NCBI GenBank assembly: GCA_040902895.1
Contig: JBBDWL010000112.1
Span: 23,913-87,912 of the forward strand
Direction: 5' to 3'
Source: JALYRV01 sp040902895
Lineage (GTDB): Bacteria; Acidobacteriota; Vicinamibacteria; Vicinamibacterales; SCN-69-37
Length of the DNA: 64,000 nucleotides
Part shown: positions 51,486-59,504 of the stretch, one piece after another
Numbering within the stretch: position 1 is the first letter of the stretch
Layout of the letters: the number at the start of each line of letters is the position of its first letter
The notes under the pieces: model-generated
Database searches by the model: none
Told to the model about the DNA's origin: nothing
The model's input: the letters and a program-made list of their open reading frames with translations, nothing else
Made by a program: the position numbers and the translations under genes

Positions 51486-52262
51486 ATGGTTATGGGACTC
51501 ATCGGCAAGAAAGTCGGCATGACGCAGGTCTATCAGAAGGATGGATCGGCGCTGCCTGCCACCGTCATCAAGGCCGGTCCCTGCGTCGTCGTGCAGATGA
51601 AGACCAAAGAGACCGACGGCTACGAGTCGGTGCAGCTGGGTCTCGTCGAAGACAAGCCGGCGAAGACGAACAAGGCGCTGGGCGGTCATTACAAGAAGGC
51701 CGGCGTGCCTCCGACGCGCGTGCGTCGCGAGATTCCGCTCGCGGCGGCCGGCCCCGACGGCAAAGGCAAGGACGCCAAAGAGGGCGCCGAGGCGCCGAAG
51801 GCGGACGACCACGCAGAAACGTCAGTGAAGGCGGGCGACCACGCCGAAACGTCAGTGAAGGCGGGCGATCAATATGACGTCACGATGTTCAAGGCGGGCG
51901 ATCGCGTCGACGTGATTGGCACGACGCGCGGCAAGGGCTTCCAGGGCGTCATGAAGCGCCACAACTTCGCCGGCGGCGCGGCCACGCACGGCTCGATGTT
52001 TCATCGCGCGCCCGGCTCGATCGGCGCATCGTCGTTTCCGTCACGCGTCGTCAAGGGCATGCGCGCGGCCGGCCACATGGGCAGCACCCGCGTCACGACG
52101 CGCAACCTGAAGATCGTGCAGGTCGACGCCGAGAACAACCTGCTCGTGCTGCACGGCGCCGTGCCCGGCTCGCCGGGCGGATATCTGGTCATCCGGCGCG
52201 CGATTGCCGCGAAGCCCGAGCCCGTACCGCAGGTCGAGAAGGTTAAGAAGGGCAAGAAATAG
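51486..52262 (+). CDS. rplC: 50S ribosomal protein L3, with repeat insertion
   Basis: A 258-residue protein. ATG 51486 has GGAG at a good distance; ATG 51492 is an alternative. GLIGKKVGMTQVYQKDGSAL, KGFQGVMKRHNFAGGAATHG and VTTRNLKIVQVDAENNLLVL are standard L3. Between about residues 82 and 132 is an acidic/basic low-complexity insertion that includes two copies of a 10-residue unit (DHAETSVKAG), encoded by a 30-base tandem repeat at 51801-51860. Typical bacterial L3 has about 205-220 residues. Confidence 0.96.
   Translation: MVMGLIGKKVGMTQVYQKDGSALPATVIKAGPCVVVQMKTKETDGYESVQLGLVEDKPAKTNKALGGHYKKAGVPPTRVRREIPLAAAGPDGKGKDAKEGAEAPKADDHAETSVKAGDHAETSVKAGDQYDVTMFKAGDRVDVIGTTRGKGFQGVMKRHNFAGGAATHGSMFHRAPGSIGASSFPSRVVKGMRAAGHMGSTRVTTRNLKIVQVDAENNLLVLHGAVPGSPGGYLVIRRAIAAKPEPVPQVEKVKKGKK
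51801..51870 (+). repeat. 30-base tandem repeat inside rplC
   Basis: Two 30-base units (51801-51830 and 51831-51860) differ at only two positions and are followed by the first ten bases of a third. Each adds ten residues, so the frame of L3 is kept. Confidence 0.85.
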
Positions 52263-52264
52263 CC

Positions 52265-52885
52265 ATGAAACTCGACGTTGTAAACAGCGACAACAAGAAG
52301 GTCGGGTCGGTCGAGCTCAAAGACGATGTCTTTGGCGGCGCGATCAAGAAAGACCTGATCTGGGAGTCGGTCACGCGGCTCAACGCGTCGGAGCGCCGCG
52401 GTACCCACGCGACGAAGAACCGCGCGCTGGTCAGCGGCGGGGGCAAGAAGCCATACCGGCAGAAGGGCACCGGCCGTCCCCAGGTGGGATCGAGCCGTAC
52501 GCCGCTCTGGCGGCACGGCGGCACCGTCTTCGGCCCGCAGCCGCGCAGCTACGACTTCAAGCTTCCGAAGAAGGTCGAGAAAGGCGCGCTGCGCGCGGCG
52601 CTCGCCTCGAAGCTGAAGGACGGCGTCGTCACGGTCGTCGAGGAATTGAAGGCCACGGAGCGCAAGACGAGCGCGGCGGCGGAGCTGCTCAAGCGGCTCG
52701 GCGCGAACGGCAAGACGCTGATCGTCGACGTGCAGCCCGACGAGATGTTCGCCGCCTCGGCGCGCAACATCCGTGGCATCACGCTCGTGCCGAGCGGCCG
52801 GCTGACGGCCCGCGACGTGATGGATACGACGCGCATCATCGCCACGAAGGCGGCCGTCGAGCGTCTGCAGGAAGTGCTGGGATAG
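52265..52885 (+). CDS. rplD: 50S ribosomal protein L4
   Basis: A 206-residue protein that lines the exit tunnel. RGTHATKNRALVSGGGKKPY, RQKGTGRPQVGSSRTPLWRH and GGTVFGPQPRSYDFKLPKKV form the conserved loop. ATG lies two bases after the rplC stop. In enterobacteria L4 represses its own S10 operon; whether it does so here is unknown. Confidence 0.97.
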   Translation: MKLDVVNSDNKKVGSVELKDDVFGGAIKKDLIWESVTRLNASERRGTHATKNRALVSGGGKKPYRQKGTGRPQVGSSRTPLWRHGGTVFGPQPRSYDFKLPKKVEKGALRAALASKLKDGVVTVVEELKATERKTSAAAELLKRLGANGKTLIVDVQPDEMFAASARNIRGITLVPSGRLTARDVMDTTRIIATKAAVERLQEVLG

Positions 52886-52906
52886 CCCAGGCTCAGGGAA
52901 AAAGTC

Positions 52907-53203
52907 ATGAAGATCACAGACGTGATTCGCCGGCCGCTGATTACCGAGAAGTCGACGCTCATGCGGGAGCGCGAAGACGGGCAGACGCTCGTGTTCGAGG
53001 TCGCGCGCGACGCGACGAAGGTCGACATCAAGCGGGCGGTCGAAAAGCTGTTCGGGTCGAAGGTCGCCAACGTGCGCACCGCGACGATGCACGGCAAGTT
53101 CAAGCGGCAGGGCAAGTTCATCGGGCAGCGTTCGGACTGGAAGAAGGCCTTCGTCCGGCTGCGCGAAGGCGAGAAGGTCCCTGAGTTTTTGGAAGGCGCA
53201 TAG
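52907..53203 (+). CDS. rplW: 50S ribosomal protein L23
   Basis: A 98-residue protein at the tunnel exit, docking site for trigger factor and SRP. DVIRRPLITEKSTLMRERED, VFEVARDATKVDIKRAVEKL and FGSKVANVRTATMHGKFKRQ are typical. Confidence 0.97.
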   Translation: MKITDVIRRPLITEKSTLMREREDGQTLVFEVARDATKVDIKRAVEKLFGSKVANVRTATMHGKFKRQGKFIGQRSDWKKAFVRLREGEKVPEFLEGA

Positions 53204-53206
53204 AAC

Positions 53207-54031
53207 ATGGCCATTAGAGACTACAACCCGACCTCGCCGGGCCGCCGTTTCCAGACGGGGCCGACGTTCGACGAGATCACGACATCGACGCCGCACAAGC
53301 CGCTGCTCGAGCCGCTCAAGAAGACGGGCGGCCGGAACAACACCGGCGAAGTGACGTCGTGGTGGCGCGGCGGCGGCCACAAGCGGCAGTACCGCATCAT
53401 CGATTTCAAGCGCGACAAGCTCGAGATTCCGGGCAAGGTGTCGACGGTCGAGTACGACCCGAACCGCTCGGCGCGCATCGCGCTGGTCACGTATGCCGAC
53501 GGCGAGAAGCGCTACATCCTGCACCCGGTGGGCGTGAAGGTGGGCGACACGATCATCGCGGGCGTCAACGTCGACATCCTGCCGGGCAACTGTCTGCCCC
53601 TGAAGAACATTCCGCTCGGCACGATGATTCACAACGTCGAGCTGAAGCCGGGCAAGGGCGGACAAATCGCGCGCAGCGCGGGATCGTCGGTGCAGCTGGT
53701 GGCCAAGGAAGGCGACTACGCGTCGGTGAAGATGCCGTCGGGTGAAATCCGCCTGATCGGCATCGAGTGCTTCGCCACGGTGGGGCAGGTCGGCAACATC
53801 GATCACGAGAACGTGTCGGTGGGCAAGGCGGGCCGCTCGCGCTGGAAGGGGCGCAAGCCGCACGTGCGCGGCGTGGCGATGAACCCGGTCGATCACCCGC
53901 TCGGCGGCGGCGAAGGCAAGACCTCGGGCGGACGCCATCCGGTGACGCCGTGGGGCGTGCCGACCAAGGGTTACAAGACGCGCAATTCGAAGCAGACCGA
54001 TCGCTTCATTGTGCAGAGAAGGAAGCGCTAA
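53207..54031 (+). CDS. rplB: 50S ribosomal protein L2
   Basis: A 274-residue protein needed for subunit joining and peptidyl transfer. GRNNTGEVTSWWRGGGHKRQ, YRIIDFKRDK, IARSAGSSVQLVAKEGDYAS and VRGVAMNPVDHPLGGGEGKT with the functionally important His are present. TAATG joins it to rpsS. Confidence 0.98.
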   Translation: MAIRDYNPTSPGRRFQTGPTFDEITTSTPHKPLLEPLKKTGGRNNTGEVTSWWRGGGHKRQYRIIDFKRDKLEIPGKVSTVEYDPNRSARIALVTYADGEKRYILHPVGVKVGDTIIAGVNVDILPGNCLPLKNIPLGTMIHNVELKPGKGGQIARSAGSSVQLVAKEGDYASVKMPSGEIRLIGIECFATVGQVGNIDHENVSVGKAGRSRWKGRKPHVRGVAMNPVDHPLGGGEGKTSGGRHPVTPWGVPTKGYKTRNSKQTDRFIVQRRKR

Positions 54032-54366
54032 TGGGTCGTTCACTGAAAAAGGGCCCGTTCATCGATCTGCACCTGCTCGAGAAGGTGGAAGCGATGAACC
54101 GCGCGGGCGACAAGAAGGTCATCAAGACCTGGTCGCGCCGCTCGACGGTGGTGCCCGAGATGGTTGGCCACACGATCGCCGTGCACAACGGCAACAAGTT
54201 CGTGCCCGTGTACGTGACCGAGAACATGGTCGGCCACAAGCTCGGCGAGTTCGCGCCCACGCGGCACTTCCGGGGGCACACGACGAAGGCTGAAAAGGCG
54301 GCCGCGGCGGCTCCGCCGGCCGGCGGCCCTGGTGCTGGCGGCGGCGCGCCGAAGGCAGGTGGCTAA
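54031..54366 (+). CDS. rpsS: 30S ribosomal protein S19 with Ala/Gly tail
   Basis: A 111-residue protein. MGRSLKKGPFIDLHLLEKVE, TWSRRSTVVPEMVGHTIAVH and GHKLGEFAPTRHFRGHT are the family blocks. After about residue 92 there is an extra tail rich in Ala, Gly and Pro (EKAAAAAPPAGGPGAGGG). Start and stop overlap the neighbouring genes by one base each. Confidence 0.97.
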   Translation: MGRSLKKGPFIDLHLLEKVEAMNRAGDKKVIKTWSRRSTVVPEMVGHTIAVHNGNKFVPVYVTENMVGHKLGEFAPTRHFRGHTTKAEKAAAAAPPAGGPGAGGGAPKAGG

Positions 54367-54869
54367 TGGCCGTGCAGGCTGAAGCCACGGCGAAATACAT
54401 CCGCACATCGGCCCAGAAAGCAGGCCTCGTGCTCGAGCTGATTCGCGGCAAGGACGTGAACACCGCGCTCTCGACGCTCGCGTTCGCGCGCAAGTCGGTG
54501 GCGAAGGACATCGAGAAGGTGCTGCGGTCGGCGATTGCGAACGCGTCGACGAAGGAGGGGTTCGGCGGCGACGTCGATCGTCTCTATGTCGCGGCGGCGT
54601 ATGCCGGCCAGGGTCCGTCGCTCAAGCGCGTGCGTCCGGCCCCGATGGGCCGCGCGTTCCGCGTCGTGAAGCGCTCGGCGCATCTGACGGTGAAAGTCGC
54701 GGAGAAGCCCGAGAAGGTGAACGCGGCGGTGCCGGCGCCGGTTGCCGACGGCGGCAGAGCCGAGAGCCAGCCGACGCGCGCACGTGGCGCAAAGCCGGCG
54801 GCGAAGCGCACCAAGGCCGCGAAGGCCAGCGCACGTGGTTCCAGGAAGACTACAAAGGCGAAGGCATAA
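54366..54869 (+). CDS. rplV: 50S ribosomal protein L22 with basic tail
   Basis: A 167-residue protein. AKYIRTSAQKAGLVLELIRG, VNTALSTLAFARKSVAKDIE and GPSLKRVRPAPMGRAFRVVK include the tunnel beta-hairpin. After about residue 115 a low-complexity Ala/Lys/Arg tail of some 50 residues follows (RGAKPAAKRTKAAKASARGS), longer than usual L22 (about 110-120). Confidence 0.96.
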   Translation: MAVQAEATAKYIRTSAQKAGLVLELIRGKDVNTALSTLAFARKSVAKDIEKVLRSAIANASTKEGFGGDVDRLYVAAAYAGQGPSLKRVRPAPMGRAFRVVKRSAHLTVKVAEKPEKVNAAVPAPVADGGRAESQPTRARGAKPAAKRTKAAKASARGSRKTTKAKA

Positions 54870-54872
54870 CGC

Positions 54873-55592
54873 ATGGGTCAGAAAGTACATCCGTACGGAT
54901 TCCGCCTCGGGTTCAACAAGACCTGGCGTTCGCGCTGGTACGCCGACAAGGAATACGCGAAGCTGCTGCACGAGGATCTCGCGCTGCGCGCGTCGCTCAA
55001 GAAGCGGTTCGCGCATGCCGGCGTCTCGAAGATCGACATCGAGCGCGCGGCGAACAAGCTGAAGATCGACATCCACACCTCGCGGCCGGGCATCATCATC
55101 GGGCGCAAGGGCACGGAAGTCGACAAGCTGAAGCAGGAAATCCAGAAGCGCACGAACCGCGAGGTCTTCATCAACATCCAGGAGATCCAGAAGCCGGAGC
55201 TCGACGCGCAGCTGATTGGCGAGTCGGTGGCGATGCAGCTCGAGAAGCGCGTGGCGTTCCGCCGCGCGATGCGCAAGGCGGTGGAGTCGGCGCTGCGCTT
55301 CGGCGCGCGCGGCATCAAGGTGCGCGTGTCGGGACGGCTCAACGGCGCCGAGATCGCGCGGTCCGAGTGGTATCTGCACGGCCAGCTGCCGCTGCAGACG
55401 CTGCGCGCCGACATCGATTACGGCTTTGCGCAGGCGTTCACGACCTACGGCTGCATCGGCGTGAAGGTGTGGCTCTACAAGGGCGAGCGCCTGACGCCGA
55501 AGACCGGCCGCGACGAAGATTACAGGGCGCCGATGCGCCGCGACGACAGGGGCGATCGTGGGCCCCGTGGAGATCGCCCAGGGGCGCGATAG
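54873..55592 (+). CDS. rpsC: 30S ribosomal protein S3
   Basis: A 239-residue protein at the mRNA entry. MGQKVHPYGFRLGFNKTWRS, a KH domain with PGIIIGRKGTEVDKLKQEIQ, and VSGRLNGAEIARSEWYLHGQ are conserved. The tail (RRDDRGDRGPRGDRPGAR) is basic and disordered. Confidence 0.97.
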   Translation: MGQKVHPYGFRLGFNKTWRSRWYADKEYAKLLHEDLALRASLKKRFAHAGVSKIDIERAANKLKIDIHTSRPGIIIGRKGTEVDKLKQEIQKRTNREVFINIQEIQKPELDAQLIGESVAMQLEKRVAFRRAMRKAVESALRFGARGIKVRVSGRLNGAEIARSEWYLHGQLPLQTLRADIDYGFAQAFTTYGCIGVKVWLYKGERLTPKTGRDEDYRAPMRRDDRGDRGPRGDRPGAR

Positions 55593-55600
55593 AGGATTTT

Positions 55601-55668
55601 GTGATCTGGCGATCTGGTGATCTGGTGATGTGAAATCACGAGATCACCAAATCACGAGATCACCAAAT
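55601..55668 (+). repeat. GATCTGGTG tandem/inverted repeat, rpsC-rplP spacer
   Basis: Three units of GATCTGGTG or GATCTGGCG are followed by the opposite orientation, ATCACGAGATCACCAA twice. The two halves are near complements, so the RNA could fold into a long imperfect hairpin between rpsC and rplP. A shorter copy of the family lies at 59047-59083. Confidence 0.85.
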
Positions 55669-55684
55669 ACAAGGATTCAGCACC

Positions 55685-56110
55685 ATGTTGATGCCCAAGA
55701 AGGTTAAGTACCGAAAGCAGCAGCGCGGCCGGATGACCGGCAAGGCGTGGCGCGGATCGACGGTCGCGTTCGGCGACTTCGGGCTGCGGGCGATGGAGCC
55801 CTGCTGGATGACCGCGCGCCAGATCGAGGCGGCGCGTGTCGCCATGACGCGGTCGATCAAGCGCGGCGGCAAGATCTGGGTGCGCGTGTACCCCGACAAG
55901 CCGATCACGAAGAAGCCGCAGGAAACCCGCATGGGCAAGGGCAAGGGCGCGCCCGAAGAGTGGGTGTGCGTCGTGCGCCCGGGCCGCATTCTGTTCGAGA
56001 TGGAAGGCGTGCCCGAAATCGAGGCGCGCGCGGCGTTGAAGCTGGCGGCGGCGAAGCTGCCGATTCTCACGAAATTCGCGACCCGGTTCGCCCAGGAGAA
56101 AGCGTCATGA
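55685..56110 (+). CDS. rplP: 50S ribosomal protein L16
   Basis: A 141-residue protein of the peptidyl-transferase region. MLMPKKVKYRKQQRGRMTGK, TARQIEAARVAMTRSIKRGG, KIWVRVYPDKPITKKPQETR and MGKGKGAPEEWVCVVRPGRI are typical. AGGA nine bases ahead supports ATG 55685. Confidence 0.97.
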   Translation: MLMPKKVKYRKQQRGRMTGKAWRGSTVAFGDFGLRAMEPCWMTARQIEAARVAMTRSIKRGGKIWVRVYPDKPITKKPQETRMGKGKGAPEEWVCVVRPGRILFEMEGVPEIEARAALKLAAAKLPILTKFATRFAQEKAS

Positions 56111-56295
56111 AGACGGCAGAACTGCGCGAGTTGAACGCCAACGAGCTGCAGCAGAAGGCCCAGGAGCTCGACGCGCAGCTGTTCCGGCTGCGGCTGCAGA
56201 AGTCGATGGGGCAGCTCGAGTCGGCGGCGAAGCTGCGGCCGATGCGCAAGGACCTGGCGCGCATCCGGACGCTGCTGAAAGAGAAGGGCGAGTAA
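56107..56295 (+). CDS. rpmC: 50S ribosomal protein L29
   Basis: A 62-residue helical protein, MKTAELRELNANELQQKAQE, QLFRLRLQKSMGQLESAAKL and DLARIRTLLKEK. The ATG overlaps the rplP stop. It is shorter than the usual ORF cut-offs but full length for the family. Confidence 0.96.
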   Translation: MKTAELRELNANELQQKAQELDAQLFRLRLQKSMGQLESAAKLRPMRKDLARIRTLLKEKGE

Positions 56296-56298
56296 CCG

Positions 56299-56568
56299 AT
56301 GGCAGCCGATGTTGCGGGGACGAAGAAGGAAGTGTTCGGGCTCGTCGTGAGCGACAAGATGGACAAGAGCGTGGTCGTCAAGGTCGAGCGTCAGGTGCGC
56401 CACGGCCTGTACGGCAAGGCCCTGCGCCGCACCTCGAAGTTCATGGCGCACGATGAGGCGAACGAAGCGAAAGTCGGCGATCGCGTCGCGATCGTCGAGG
56501 CCCGGCCGCTCAGCGCGCGCAAGCGCTGGGTCGTCACGCGCGTGGTCGAGAAGGCCACGGGAATCTAG
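56299..56568 (+). CDS. rpsQ: 30S ribosomal protein S17
   Basis: An 89-residue OB-fold protein with KEVFGLVVSDKMDKSVVVKV, LRRTSKFMAHDEANEAKVGD and VAIVEARPLSARKRWVVTRV. Normal length and context. Confidence 0.97.
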   Translation: MAADVAGTKKEVFGLVVSDKMDKSVVVKVERQVRHGLYGKALRRTSKFMAHDEANEAKVGDRVAIVEARPLSARKRWVVTRVVEKATGI

Positions 56569-56576
56569 GTGAATCC

Positions 56577-56945
56577 ATGATTCAGATGCGAACGATTCTC
56601 GACGTGGCCGACAACTCCGGCGCGCGCAAGATTGCCGTGATCAATCCGATTGGCGGATCGACCGGACGCTACGCGCGGCTCGGCGACATCGTCACGGCGT
56701 CGGTCAAAGAGGCGACGCCCGAGGGCACGGTGAAGAAGGGCCAGGTCGTCAAGGCCGTCATCGTGCGGACGCGCAAGGAATACCGGCGCAAGGACGGCAC
56801 CTACATCCGGTTCGATCGCAACGCCGCGGTGCTGGTCAACGACCAGAACGAGCCGATCGGCACGCGCGTGTTCGGGCCGGTGGCCCGCGAGCTGCGCGAG
56901 CGCCGGTTCATGAAGATTGTCTCGCTTGCGCCAGAAGTGCTTTAG
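56577..56945 (+). CDS. rplN: 50S ribosomal protein L14
   Basis: A 122-residue protein, MIQMRTILDVADNSGARKIA, GDIVTASVKEATPEGTVKKG and GPVARELRERRFMKIVSLAP. It forms a bridge to 16S rRNA and binds the silencing factor RsfS in other bacteria. Confidence 0.98.
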   Translation: MIQMRTILDVADNSGARKIAVINPIGGSTGRYARLGDIVTASVKEATPEGTVKKGQVVKAVIVRTRKEYRRKDGTYIRFDRNAAVLVNDQNEPIGTRVFGPVARELRERRFMKIVSLAPEVL

Positions 56946-56956
56946 GAGTGAGTGAC

Positions 56957-57289
56957 ATGTCACGGTTGCAGACGCCGATTCGGCGCAACGACAGCGTGCA
57001 GGTGATCGCCGGCAAGGATCGCGGCAAGAAGGGCCGCGTGCTGCGCGTCATTGCCGACAAGAACCGGCTGGTCGTCGAAGGCATCAATTTCGTCAAGCGG
57101 CACACGCGCCCGAATCCGGGCCGCGGCGTGAAGGGCGGCATCCTCGAGAAGGAAGCGCCGCTGCACGCCTCGAACGTGCAGCTCGTGTGCCCCGAGTGCA
57201 GCGCGCCGACCCGCATCGGGCACAAGGTGCTCGACGACGGCCGGAAAGTGCGCATCTGCCGCAAGTGCGAGGGAGTGGTCGACAAATGA
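56957..57289 (+). CDS. rplX: 50S ribosomal protein L24
   Basis: A 110-residue protein. ATG 56957 has AGGAG eight bases ahead and is preferred to GTG 56948. The KOW segment IAGKDRGKKGRVLRVIADKN is followed by a C-terminal C4 zinc knuckle, CPEC and CRKC, found in a subset of L24 proteins. The stop overlaps rplE. Confidence 0.96.
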   Translation: MSRLQTPIRRNDSVQVIAGKDRGKKGRVLRVIADKNRLVVEGINFVKRHTRPNPGRGVKGGILEKEAPLHASNVQLVCPECSAPTRIGHKVLDDGRKVRICRKCEGVVDK

Positions 57290-57828
57290 GCCGCCTGAAG
57301 GATCGCTACAAGAAAGACGTCGTCAGCGCGCTCCAGAAGGAGTTTGGCTACACGAACGTCATGGCCGTGCCGCGCATCGACAAGGTCGTGGTGAACATGG
57401 GCCTGGGCGAGGCGACCGGCAACGCCAAGATCGTCGACGCCGGCGCCGACGAGCTCACGCGCGTCGCGGGCCAGAAGGCCGTCGTGACGCGCGCGAAGAA
57501 GTCGATCGCGCAGTTCAAGGTGCGCCAGGGCATGCCGATCGGCACGATGGTCACACTGCGCGGCGAGCGCATGTGGGAGTTCCTCGATCGCCTGATCTCG
57601 ATCGCGCTGCCGCGCGTGCGCGACTTCCGCGGCGTCTCGGCGCGCGGATTCGACGGCCGCGGCAACTACACGCTGGGCCTGCGCGACCAGATCATCTTTC
57701 CGGAAATCGACTACATGAAGGTCGACAAGAACCGGGGCATGAACATCTCCGTCGTGACGACGGCGAAGACCGATGAAGAAGCGCGGCGGCTGCTCCAGCT
57801 GATGGGCATGCCGTTCAGAGCGCAGTGA
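57286..57828 (+). CDS. rplE: 50S ribosomal protein L5
   Basis: A 180-residue 5S rRNA-binding protein starting MSRLKDRYKKDVVSALQKEF. VVVNMGLGEATGNAKIVDAG, GMPIGTMVTLRGERMWEFLD and FDGRGNYTLGLRDQIIFPEI are conserved. Confidence 0.98.
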   Translation: MSRLKDRYKKDVVSALQKEFGYTNVMAVPRIDKVVVNMGLGEATGNAKIVDAGADELTRVAGQKAVVTRAKKSIAQFKVRQGMPIGTMVTLRGERMWEFLDRLISIALPRVRDFRGVSARGFDGRGNYTLGLRDQIIFPEIDYMKVDKNRGMNISVVTTAKTDEEARRLLQLMGMPFRAQ

Positions 57829-57838
57829 GGATCACGTA

Positions 57839-58024
57839 ATGGCTACAACCGCCAAGATGGTGAAAGACGCGACGGTGACCAAGTTCGCCGTCCGCCGCCG
57901 CAACCGCTGCAAGCTGTGCGGCCGGCCGCGCGCGTACATGCGCAAGTTCGCTCTGTGCCGCCTCTGCTTCCGCAAGCTGGCGCTCGACGGTGAAGTCGCA
58001 GGGGTGATTAAGAGCAGTTGGTAG
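57839..58024 (+). CDS. rpsN: 30S ribosomal protein S14, zinc type
   Basis: A 61-residue S14 of the short, zinc-binding class. Cys 24, 27, 40 and 43 form the site (RCKLCGRP, LCRLCF). The other class is longer and lacks these Cys. It ends in KSSW as usual. Confidence 0.97.
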   Translation: MATTAKMVKDATVTKFAVRRRNRCKLCGRPRAYMRKFALCRLCFRKLALDGEVAGVIKSSW

Positions 58025-58044
58025 TGGCGACAGGATTCACAGAT

Positions 58045-58452
58045 ATGACAGACCCGATTGCAGACATGCTGACCCGCATCCGGAACGCCACGCAGGCGAA
58101 ACACGCCCGCGTCGACATTCCGGCGTCGACGCTGAAGGTGGAGATCGCGAAGATCCTCGAGCTCGAAGGCTATATCGCCGGCGTCAAGGTCGTGGGCGGC
58201 CCGAGCGACCCGACGCAGCCGTTCGCCGTCATCCGCATCGCGCTGAAGTACGGCCCGCGCGGCGAGCGCGTGATCTCGGGTATCGAGCGCGTGAGCCGGC
58301 CCGGCCGCCGCGTCTATTTCGGACGGCACGAGGTGCCGCCCGTGCTCGCCGGTCTCGGCACCAGCATCCTGACCACATCACGCGGCGTGATGACCGGCAA
58401 GGACGCCGTGCGCCAGGGTGTCGGCGGCGAAGTGCTGTGCAACGTGTGGTAG
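58045..58452 (+). CDS. rpsH: 30S ribosomal protein S8
   Basis: A 135-residue protein. ATG 58045 gives the family start MTDPIADMLTRIRNA and has AGGA upstream, so the longer GTG frame is rejected. VISGIERVSRPGRRVYFGRH and GLGTSILTTSRGVMTGKDAV are standard. In E. coli S8 represses the spc operon. Confidence 0.97.
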   Translation: MTDPIADMLTRIRNATQAKHARVDIPASTLKVEIAKILELEGYIAGVKVVGGPSDPTQPFAVIRIALKYGPRGERVISGIERVSRPGRRVYFGRHEVPPVLAGLGTSILTTSRGVMTGKDAVRQGVGGEVLCNVW

Positions 58453-58459
58453 GCGGTAG

Positions 58460-58479
58460 GCCGGAGCTTCAGCTCCGGC
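58460..58479 (+). repeat. GCCGGAGCT hairpin repeat, copy 2
   Basis: GCCGGAGCTTCAGCTCCGGC is almost identical to the hairpin after the TonB receptor (39947-39966), including the TAGG to its left. It fills much of the 46-base rpsH-rplF spacer. Confidence 0.75.
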
Positions 58480-58498
58480 GACCTTAGAGGAACCAGCA

Positions 58499-59035
58499 AT
58501 GTCTCGTATTGGCAAGAAACCGATTCCGGTGCCCAAGGGCGTGACGGTCGCCGTCAGCGGCGGCGCGATTGAGGTCAAGGGACCCAAGGGCGCCGTCAAG
58601 CAGGCGATTCCGCCCGGCGTGAAGTTTCAGCAGGAGGGCGATCAGCTCGTGGCGTCGCTCGAGCGCGACGACGCGCAGCTCGCGAAGTTTCACGGGCTGG
58701 CGCGCAGCCTCGTGGCCAACGCCGTCAAGGGCGTGACCGAAGGCTTCAAGAAAGAGCTCGACATCGTCGGCGTCGGCTACCGCGCGGAAGTCAAGGGCCG
58801 CCAGGTGCACTTCGCGCTCGGCTACTCGCATCCGGTGGTGTTCGACATGCCGCAGGGCGTCGACGTGGTCATCGAGAAGCTCACGCACGTCACCGTGACC
58901 GGCGTCGATCGCCAGAAGGTCGGCCAGGCCGCGGCGAACATCCGCCAGCTGCGCAAGCCCGATCCGTACAAGCAGAAGGGCGTCCGATATACGGGCGAGG
59001 TGCTGAAGAAGAAAGCGGGCAAGACGGGCGCCTAG
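58499..59035 (+). CDS. rplF: 50S ribosomal protein L6
   Basis: A 178-residue two-domain protein, MSRIGKKPIPVPKGVTVAVS, EGFKKELDIVGVGYRAEVKG and KPDPYKQKGVRYTGEVLKKK. Normal length. Confidence 0.98.
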   Translation: MSRIGKKPIPVPKGVTVAVSGGAIEVKGPKGAVKQAIPPGVKFQQEGDQLVASLERDDAQLAKFHGLARSLVANAVKGVTEGFKKELDIVGVGYRAEVKGRQVHFALGYSHPVVFDMPQGVDVVIEKLTHVTVTGVDRQKVGQAAANIRQLRKPDPYKQKGVRYTGEVLKKKAGKTGA

Positions 59036-59046
59036 CGGCGCCCGCC

Positions 59047-59083
59047 GGATCTGGTGATCTGGCGGTTTGGTGATCTGGTGACT
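59047..59083 (+). repeat. GATCTGGTG repeat, rplF-rplR spacer
   Basis: GGATCTGGTGATCTGG, a variant GGCGGTTTGG and a further TGATCTGGTG fill the 49-base spacer right up to the rplR ATG. Same family as 55601-55668, here in one orientation only. Confidence 0.8.
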
Positions 59084-59084
59084 T

Positions 59085-59459
59085 ATGCGGATTAAGACAA
59101 AGAAAGACAAGCGTACGCGCATCCATCTGCGGCAGCGCAAGAAGATGAGCGGCACCGAGGCGCGTCCGCGACTGGCGGTGTTCCGCAGCCTCTCGCACAC
59201 CTACGCGCAGGTGATCGACGACATGTCGGGCACGACGATCGTGTCGGCGGCGTCGACCGAGCCGGCGCTCAAGGGCGCGTTCGCGAAGGGCGCAACGCCC
59301 GGCAACACGGCGGGCGCGGCGGCGGTGGGCAAAGCCATCGCGGAGCGCGCGAAGGAAAAAGGCGTGACGCGCGTGGTGTTCGACCGCGGCGGCTATCTGT
59401 ATCACGGGCGCGTGCGCGCGGTCGCCGACGCGGCGCGCGCGGCGGGGCTGGAGTTTTAG
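59085..59459 (+). CDS. rplR: 50S ribosomal protein L18
   Basis: A 124-residue 5S rRNA-binding protein: RLAVFRSLSHTYAQVIDDMS, AAAVGKAIAERAKEKGVTRV and VFDRGGYLYHGRVRAVADAA. No ribosome site of usual strength is seen because the repeat abuts the ATG. Confidence 0.97.
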   Translation: MRIKTKKDKRTRIHLRQRKKMSGTEARPRLAVFRSLSHTYAQVIDDMSGTTIVSAASTEPALKGAFAKGATPGNTAGAAAVGKAIAERAKEKGVTRVVFDRGGYLYHGRVRAVADAARAAGLEF

Positions 59460-59504
59460 CGAGCTAGGCGGGGTGCAGGGGTCCCCGCCGGAGAGAATGT
59501 TCAC

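Noticed and set aside
52001..54043. 680-codon minus-strand frame opposite L3-L2
   Set aside because: Spans five ribosomal genes in antisense and has no recognisable motifs.
55601..55668. Possible CRISPR array
   Set aside because: Units are 9-16 bases with no unique spacers, and the orientation flips; it is a simple tandem/inverted repeat.
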